From Marinirhabdus gelatinilytica (GTDB lineage Bacteria; Bacteroidota; Bacteroidia; Flavobacteriales; Flavobacteriaceae): a DNA stretch of 64,000 nucleotides. A program made the position numbers and the translations under genes. Location: contig NZ_QRAO01000001.1 of NCBI RefSeq assembly GCF_003353425.1, positions 496,001-560,000 of the forward strand. The letters run 5' to 3'. Below the pieces are notes generated by a model that did not search any database, had not been told where the DNA came from, and saw nothing but the letters and a program-made list of their open reading frames with translations. Each line of letters opens with the position of its first letter. Positions within the stretch are counted from its first letter, which is position 1. Shown one piece after another: positions 59,618 to 64,000 of the stretch.

Positions 59618-60754
59618 TTAGTTATACTTCACCTTCCTTAAAATCCGAACACTTTCCTTGAAAGCTTGATAGGTTTTCCCACCTATATTCTTTAAATACG
59701 GCTTCGCAGCGTATAATTTTTCTTTTGCTTCGGCAAAATCGTTGAGGTAGCAGATGAGGTAGGTTTCAGCAAGATTCTGAATATCCTTTTCTTCGGAAGG
59801 GTGCAAGGGGATTTTTTTCTGGAGCTTTTTCAATAATGCATTGTTCGCATTAAAAATATGGTACAAGGTTTTTTTGTTGAAACGCGGCGGTTCAAAAATA
59901 AGCTGGCTCTCCATATTGTAAAAACCGTTCTCCCTAAAATTGATTTTTACCTCCTCCAGCGGATAGTATTGAAATTGGTTATTAAGGCCTAAAAGGACAT
60001 ATTCTGTAATCTTGAAAAAATCTTCGGAATACTCAATACTCACTTCGTCCAAGGCTGAATAAAACAACTTTACCTGTTCGTTGATAAGCTCGATATCCAC
60101 CCGCGAATAATAGGTCTTGCCCTTTACCTGTTTGGTGTTGCCCGCCCAGCAAAGCACAAAAATTTCTTTAAATACCTTATAGTGTGATTCCAGCTCGCTA
60201 TGACGGTTGTTTATAAAATCCATCACGCCATCCAGTGTCAATTCAATATTGTTTTTTGCCTTGGTCTCGATGGCCTGGACAATTTCAGAATTCACATCCT
60301 TAATCTCAATATCAAAGTCTTTGGGCATGGAAATACTTCCGTCCCGCAAGAAGATAGAGCCTCCCCAATACTTCCAGATGTTCTTCCGTAACGAGGTGAT
60401 CTCGCCGGTAGGTCTAATGGTTACCAAACCCACTACCTTGTCTTCGGGTAGATGGGGGAACATTACATTCTCGTAACTAATATTGGGGGCATTGGTCAAA
60501 TACGCATTAATTAGGTTTTGCAGTTTGCTATCGTCAAAAAAATCTACGCCCCGTATCTCGTTGCCCTCATCTTCAACCCCCACAATGATAAAGCTGTTGT
60601 TCTTGGGGTTGCTATTGCTAAGGGCACAAATGTGTTTTAAGAATTTTGCCTTTCCTTCTTTGGATCCCAGATCTATCTTTCGTTTTTTATCATAAAAACT
60701 GCTCTCATCGTGGTGAGCTAGTAGGTTTTTGATTAAAAGGCGTTTGTTTATCAT
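59618..60754 (-). CDS. AlbA_2 domain protein
   Basis: A 378-residue cytosolic protein. The N-terminal part (about 20-130) is an AlbA_2 (Schlafen-related) domain: KRKIDLGSKEGKAKFLKHIC, ALSNSNPKNNSFIIVGVEDE and GNEIRGVDFFDDSKLQNLIN, with GDGSISMPKDF-like text at the end. The C-terminal 200 residues are helical and not recognised. AlbA_2 proteins bind nucleic acids or nucleotides, and some are transcription regulators or defence components. No partner gene that would show a defence role is adjacent. It lies between the SPFH gene and the SDR gene; a palindromic repeat separates it from the latter. Confidence 0.75.
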   Translation of the reverse strand: MINKRLLIKNLLAHHDESSFYDKKRKIDLGSKEGKAKFLKHICALSNSNPKNNSFIIVGVEDEGNEIRGVDFFDDSKLQNLINAYLTNAPNISYENVMFPHLPEDKVVGLVTIRPTGEITSLRKNIWKYWGGSIFLRDGSISMPKDFDIEIKDVNSEIVQAIETKAKNNIELTLDGVMDFINNRHSELESHYKVFKEIFVLCWAGNTKQVKGKTYYSRVDIELINEQVKLFYSALDEVSIEYSEDFFKITEYVLLGLNNQFQYYPLEEVKINFRENGFYNMESQLIFEPPRFNKKTLYHIFNANNALLKKLQKKIPLHPSEEKDIQNLAETYLICYLNDFAEAKEKLYAAKPYLKNIGGKTYQAFKESVRILRKVKYN

Positions 60755-60755
60755 C

Positions 60756-60832
60756 GTGTCCGGTCGAGCGCAGTCGAGATCTTATTTAATTTGCAACAAT
60801 ATAAAGCCTCTCGACTTCGCTCGAGGTTACAT
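60756..60832. repeat. Dispersed palindromic repeat, copy C
   Basis: Left arm gtgtccggtcgagcgcagtc (60756-60775) and right arm cctctcgacttcgctcgagg (60807-60826) are inverted, sharing the gagcgcagtcgaga core with one change (gaagt for gcagt). It lies between the AlbA_2 and SDR genes, as copies A and B also lie between co-directional genes. Confidence 0.7.
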
Positions 60833-60835
60833 GGT

Positions 60836-61597
60836 TCAATTTTTATTCACAATAGTTGAAGAAGCCTGATCCAGGCACATTACTGTAAGGTCTGCAATAT
60901 TTACGTGCTTGGGTCTGGTCACGGCAAATAAGATAATTTCGGCAACATCCTCGGGTTGTAGTGGGGTATAGTTCTGGTAAACGGTCTCTGCACGTTCGGT
61001 GTCACCCTTAAAACGTACTTCACTAAACTCAGTCTCGACCAAGCCAGGGTTTATGGCGCCAACTTTAATGCCCTTTCCGTTTAAATCCAGACGCATACCT
61101 TGGTTTATGGCATCTACGGCGTGTTTACTGGCGCAGTACACATTCCCCTTGGGGTACACTTCCTTTCCGGCTGTGGACCCTATGTTGATGATGTGGCCGG
61201 ATTGGTTTTCTAGCATTACTGGCAATACAGCCTTGCTTACATACAATAACCCCTTAACGTTTATGTCCAGCATTGCGTCCCAATCGTCTGTACTTCCATT
61301 TTGTATAGCGTCTAGACCGTGTGCGTTGCCCGCATTATTTATAAGAATATCTATGTTTGAAAAAGTATTAGGTAAAGATTCGAGAGCGTTAAAAACGGAA
61401 GTTTTGTCCCGCACGTCAAACTGCAGGATATGGACTTGCGTTTTTTGGGTTAATTCCCTTGCAATGGTTTCCAAGCGTTCTGTTCTTCTTCCACAGAGAA
61501 TGAGTTTCGCACCCTTTTCAGCAAAAAGATAAGCAGTGGCACGGCCTATCCCACTTGTGGCTCCTGTGATGAGGGCGGTTTTGTCTTGTAGTTTCAT
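60836..61597 (-). CDS. Short-chain dehydrogenase/reductase (YdfG-like)
   Basis: A 253-residue cytosolic NAD(P)-dependent oxidoreductase. The cofactor motif TGATSGIGRAT is at the N-terminus with a basic residue after strand 2 (CGRRTERL), suggesting NADPH. NNAGNAHG and the catalytic Ser-Tyr-Lys are in INIGSTAGKEVYPKGNVYCASKHA. GAINPGLVETEFSEVRFKGD is typical of the YdfG class that reduces 3-hydroxy acids such as L-allo-threonine. The substrate is not shown by the sequence. Confidence 0.93.
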   Translation of the reverse strand: MKLQDKTALITGATSGIGRATAYLFAEKGAKLILCGRRTERLETIARELTQKTQVHILQFDVRDKTSVFNALESLPNTFSNIDILINNAGNAHGLDAIQNGSTDDWDAMLDINVKGLLYVSKAVLPVMLENQSGHIINIGSTAGKEVYPKGNVYCASKHAVDAINQGMRLDLNGKGIKVGAINPGLVETEFSEVRFKGDTERAETVYQNYTPLQPEDVAEIILFAVTRPKHVNIADLTVMCLDQASSTIVNKN

Positions 61598-61743
61598 AGG
61601 TGTTTAAATTCAGTTTAAAAATAGCAAATCCAATACTTTTACAATCGTTAAGTAGCCGTTAATTGTGCTGTTAATTATCCTTAAGTATACACTTTCAATA
61701 GAAAAGCGTATTTATAATTGTACCACAAACCTTAAATAAAAAA

Positions 61744-62535
61744 ATGATGAAAAAATTTGTATTAGGAATCGTAAGTATGTTTTTACTTACAATCCTTGGT
61801 GCTTGTAGTAGTGATGACGACACTACAACACCCGAAGAGGAAACTGCGAGAATGTCTATTAAACTTACAGATGCACCTGGTGATTATGATGCTGTTTTTA
61901 TAGATGTACAGGATGTTGTTGTAAAGTATAATGGTGAAGACAATGAGGTAAACATTGGTGAGGTAAACGCTGGGGTTTATGACCTATTGGAACTAACTGG
62001 CGGGGTGTCCGTTTTGTTAGTAGACGATGAGCTCCCAGCTGGAGATATAAGCCAAATAAGATTAATCTTGGGTAGCAACAATACCATTGTAGTAAACGGG
62101 GAAACATTCCCATTACAAACTCCTAGTTCACAACAGTCGGGTTTAAAAATAAATGTGAATGAGACTCTCGAGGGAGGTGTTTTCTACGAATTTATTCTAG
62201 ATTTTGACGTAGACAAGTCCATCGTGGAACAAGGTAACGGAGGTTATTTGTTAAAACCGGTTATAAGAGCTTCAACCGAGGCTGAGACAGGAGCCATGAC
62301 AGGAGCTGTATTGCCGCTTGGAATACAAACATTAGTAACTGCGGAAAACGCCACGACTGAAATCTCGGCTTTTACCAACGAAGCAGGTGTTTTTGTACTT
62401 AGTGGTGTTCCAGCTGGAACATATACCGTTACGTATGAAGCAGATGTGGCATTAGGGTTCCCACCAGTAGTTGTGACGAACGTTGGTGTGGAGATAGGTG
62501 CCGTTACCGAATTGGATACCGTCGTCTTTGAATAG
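61744..62535 (+). CDS. DUF4382 lipoprotein with C-terminal CarboxypepD_reg-like domain
   Basis: A 263-residue lipoprotein (FLLTILGAC then SSDDD). The DUF4382 domain (about 35-180) opens with the hallmark RMSIKLTDAPGDYDAVFIDV and has VYDLLELTGGVSVLLVDDEL and QIRLILGSNN. A second beta domain (about 195-263) reads AFTNEAGVFVLSGVPAGTYT, ending VGVEIGAVTELDTVVF. Start may be the first or second of two adjacent ATG codons. A strong terminator follows. Function unknown, surface-exposed by its acidic export signal. Confidence 0.88.
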   Translation: MMKKFVLGIVSMFLLTILGACSSDDDTTTPEEETARMSIKLTDAPGDYDAVFIDVQDVVVKYNGEDNEVNIGEVNAGVYDLLELTGGVSVLLVDDELPAGDISQIRLILGSNNTIVVNGETFPLQTPSSQQSGLKINVNETLEGGVFYEFILDFDVDKSIVEQGNGGYLLKPVIRASTEAETGAMTGAVLPLGIQTLVTAENATTEISAFTNEAGVFVLSGVPAGTYTVTYEADVALGFPPVVVTNVGVEIGAVTELDTVVFE

Positions 62536-62558
62536 ACCCACGTGATAATTGCATAATG

Positions 62559-62588
62559 AAAGGATACTCTTTGGGAGTATCCTTTTTT
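62559..62588 (+). terminator. Rho-independent terminator after DUF4382 gene
   Basis: aaaggatactc (62559-62569) pairs with gagtatcctt (62575-62584) around a short ttgg loop, followed by six T residues. It lies 24 nt after the stop codon. Confidence 0.85.
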
Positions 62589-62700
62589 GTTTAACATTTT
62601 GTATAGTTAATTAGGGGTTAAACTTCACGTTAATCATTGTTAAGGAGGGCTTTAAAGATACTGTCAGTAAGTATTTTTAAACTATAAAATTAACGATACC

Positions 62701-63111
62701 ATGGAACGCAAGAATTTATTGATACAACGAACGCTACAATCCCTAATTAAATATGGATCATTTTTAGTGATTATCATGACAGTGGTCTTTGCGTGCAGTG
62801 ACACTACAGAAGCAGAAGAAACCACGATTGACGATCCCGTAGCAAATTTGACCTTTAAAACAGACGGTGCCATTATGGGAAGCGTGATTGCTCCCAATGC
62901 CGAAGTTGAGATAATCGCGGCAAATTCTGAAGATATGATTATAGGAACTACCAACGAGAACGGAGAGTTTTTTATCACAGGCTTCGAAGCTGGCACCTAT
63001 ACTATTAAAATCTCAACAGAAAATTCAGAAAAAGAAGAAATCTTTAATGATGTTGAAGTAAACATTGGTGAGGTTACAGCACTTGGAACCGTAGATCTGG
63101 CCGCACAATAA
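62701..63111 (+). CDS. Small lipoprotein with CarboxypepD_reg-like domain
   Basis: A 136-residue lipoprotein; a long signal (LIKYGSFLVIIMTVVFAC then SDTTE) starts after basic residues. One beta domain follows (GAIMGSVIAPNAEVEIIAAN, GTTNENGEFFITGFEAGTYT, ending NIGEVTALGTVDLAAQ). The ending is like that of the preceding DUF4382 protein (VEIGAVTELDTVVF), so the two are related by domain duplication. It has its own terminator. Function unknown. Confidence 0.8.
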   Translation: MERKNLLIQRTLQSLIKYGSFLVIIMTVVFACSDTTEAEETTIDDPVANLTFKTDGAIMGSVIAPNAEVEIIAANSEDMIIGTTNENGEFFITGFEAGTYTIKISTENSEKEEIFNDVEVNIGEVTALGTVDLAAQ

Positions 63112-63135
63112 GATTTAAGTTTTTTTTAATATTCA

Positions 63136-63160
63136 GGGATGCAACAGCATCCCTTTTTTT
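63136..63160 (+). terminator. Rho-independent terminator after the small lipoprotein gene
   Basis: gggatgc (63136-63142) and gcatccc (63147-63153) form a perfect 7-bp stem with loop aaca, followed by seven T residues, 24 nt past the stop codon. Confidence 0.85.
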
Positions 63161-63354
63161 ATGTCCTTTTCACAGCCTTGCCTATTTTGAAAAATTTATT
63201 CGGTTTTCTATTTTTGAGAACTCCAAAAAATGATGAAATGTTTAGGTTTGGGCTTCGTCTTTTTAACCAATCATTAACAACAATTGCCATAATAAATAGG
63301 CAATTTGCGTGGTTAATAGTCACATAGCTTACAACAGAAAAAGAATCTAGTATT

Positions 63355-64000
63355 ATGGAAGAGAACACTACCGCCCTAGACATTGGCGCATTGAACGAAA
63401 AAATTGAAAAAGAGAGTGCCTTTGTAGATATTCTTACCTTAGAGATAAACAAAGTGATCGTAGGCCAAAAACACATGGTAGAGCGCTTGCTCATAGGCCT
63501 TTTGGGCCAGGGACATATTCTTTTGGAAGGGGTGCCTGGACTGGCAAAGACCCTTGCGATAAACACCCTCTCTAAAGCGGTTCACGGAAGTTTTAGCCGC
63601 ATCCAGTTCACACCAGATTTACTGCCGGCCGATGTTATAGGTACCCTAATCTATAATATGAAGTTGAACGATTTTAGCATCAAAAAAGGACCCATTTTTG
63701 CCAACTTTGTCTTGGCAGACGAGATTAACCGTGCGCCTGCAAAGGTACAATCGGCATTATTGGAGGCCATGCAGGAAAAGCAGGTGACCATTGGCGAGGA
63801 AACCTTTATTTTGGATAAGCCCTTTTTGGTAATGGCTACCCAAAACCCTGTGGAGCAGGAAGGAACCTACCCTTTGCCAGAAGCACAAGTAGATCGTTTT
63901 ATGCTTAAGACCGTAATTAAATATCCATTGCTACAGGATGAGCAACTTATTATGCGCCAAAATCTCAAAGGTGGTTTTGAAGAGGTGAACCCGGTTGTAT
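63355..64000 (+). CDS. MoxR-family AAA ATPase, N-terminal part (continues beyond window)
   Basis: From the ATG at 63355, 215 codons are open to the window end. The start is MEENTTALDIGALNEKIEKE. Walker A is in LLEGVPGLAKTLAINTLSKA, Walker B in FANFVLADEINRAPAKVQSA, the arginine/sensor region in MATQNPVEQEGTYPLPEAQV, then DRFMLK. MoxR ATPases work as chaperones with VWA and DUF58 proteins, which usually follow and should be just outside the window. In Bacteroidota this cluster (BatA-like) is linked to envelope stress tolerance. Confidence 0.95.
   Translation, partial: MEENTTALDIGALNEKIEKESAFVDILTLEINKVIVGQKHMVERLLIGLLGQGHILLEGVPGLAKTLAINTLSKAVHGSFSRIQFTPDLLPADVIGTLIYNMKLNDFSIKKGPIFANFVLADEINRAPAKVQSALLEAMQEKQVTIGEETFILDKPFLVMATQNPVEQEGTYPLPEAQVDRFMLKTVIKYPLLQDEQLIMRQNLKGGFEEVNPVV

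Noticed and set aside
60999-61532. 177-codon plus-strand frame inside the SDR gene
   Set aside because: Antisense shadow; the dehydrogenase motifs on the other strand are complete.
63159-63566. 135-codon minus-strand frame overlapping the MoxR start
   Set aside because: Overlaps the MoxR coding start and a perfect terminator, with no recognisable protein.

Overview
The window looks like a chromosomal segment of a marine-type Flavobacteriaceae (Bacteroidota). The supporting features are type IX secretion (T9SS) C-terminal sorting domains on three secreted proteins, many short lipoproteins with a Cys-Ser/Asn-Asp-Asp motif after the signal peptide, Bacteroidota-type -7 boxes (TAnnTTTG), A-rich start regions with little Shine-Dalgarno sequence, and a split haem operon with a divergent AraC regulator. 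The genus cannot be read from the sequence. I see no phage, insertion sequence, CRISPR array or rRNA operon. One tRNA gene is present.

Layout. Positions 1-409 hold the N-terminal part of a PolB-like 3'-5' exonuclease. Positions 502-8793 hold five close-packed minus-strand genes: two large T9SS cargo proteins, a lipoprotein, a beta-propeller LytS-type sensor kinase and a LytTR response regulator. Positions 8981-14671 hold a serine hydrolase, a DNA alkyl-repair methyltransferase, a TPR hybrid histidine kinase, a CNNM/CorC-type transporter and a DinB protein. Positions 14713-27771 are the haem biosynthesis region. It contains hemB, a membrane-anchored SF2 helicase, a secreted PepSY-like protein and tRNA-Arg(CCU), then the compact operon hemA-hemC-hemD-hemE-orf-cysZ-like-hemF on the minus strand, then a divergent AraC regulator and hemH. 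HemJ at 32481-33014 supplies protoporphyrinogen oxidation, so the window encodes every step from glutamyl-tRNA to protohaem except HemL.

Positions 27863-41818 hold mostly housekeeping genes: a MATE exporter, a sortilin-like BNR propeller, an NtrY-like kinase, enoyl-CoA hydratase, a radical SAM protein, an HD hydrolase, PlsC, bacilliredoxin and a TerB/DnaJ protein. PBP1C and a giant alpha-2-macroglobulin (39461-47449) form the well-known periplasmic pair. Positions 47723-53331 hold an isoaspartyl peptidase, a CAP lipoprotein, 3-hydroxyanthranilate dioxygenase, an ALDH7 dehydrogenase and small lipoproteins.

Positions 53332-55334 hold a long leader and a 442-residue protein built of curlin-type repeats, a candidate extracellular amyloid. 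Positions 55413-61597 hold a phosphatase, another T9SS protein, a zinc-ribbon/SPFH-GYF pair resembling Bacillus YdjG/YdjI, an AlbA_2 protein and an SDR dehydrogenase. Positions 61744-63111 hold two lipoproteins with related CarboxypepD_reg-like ends, each followed by a strong terminator, and the window ends inside a MoxR ATPase.

Three copies of a dispersed palindrome (core gagcgcagtc) sit between co-directional genes. The most unusual observations are the membrane-anchored helicase, the curlin-repeat protein with its long leader, the YdjG/YdjI-like pair without PspA, and a tRNA 3'-end duplication next to tRNA-Arg.
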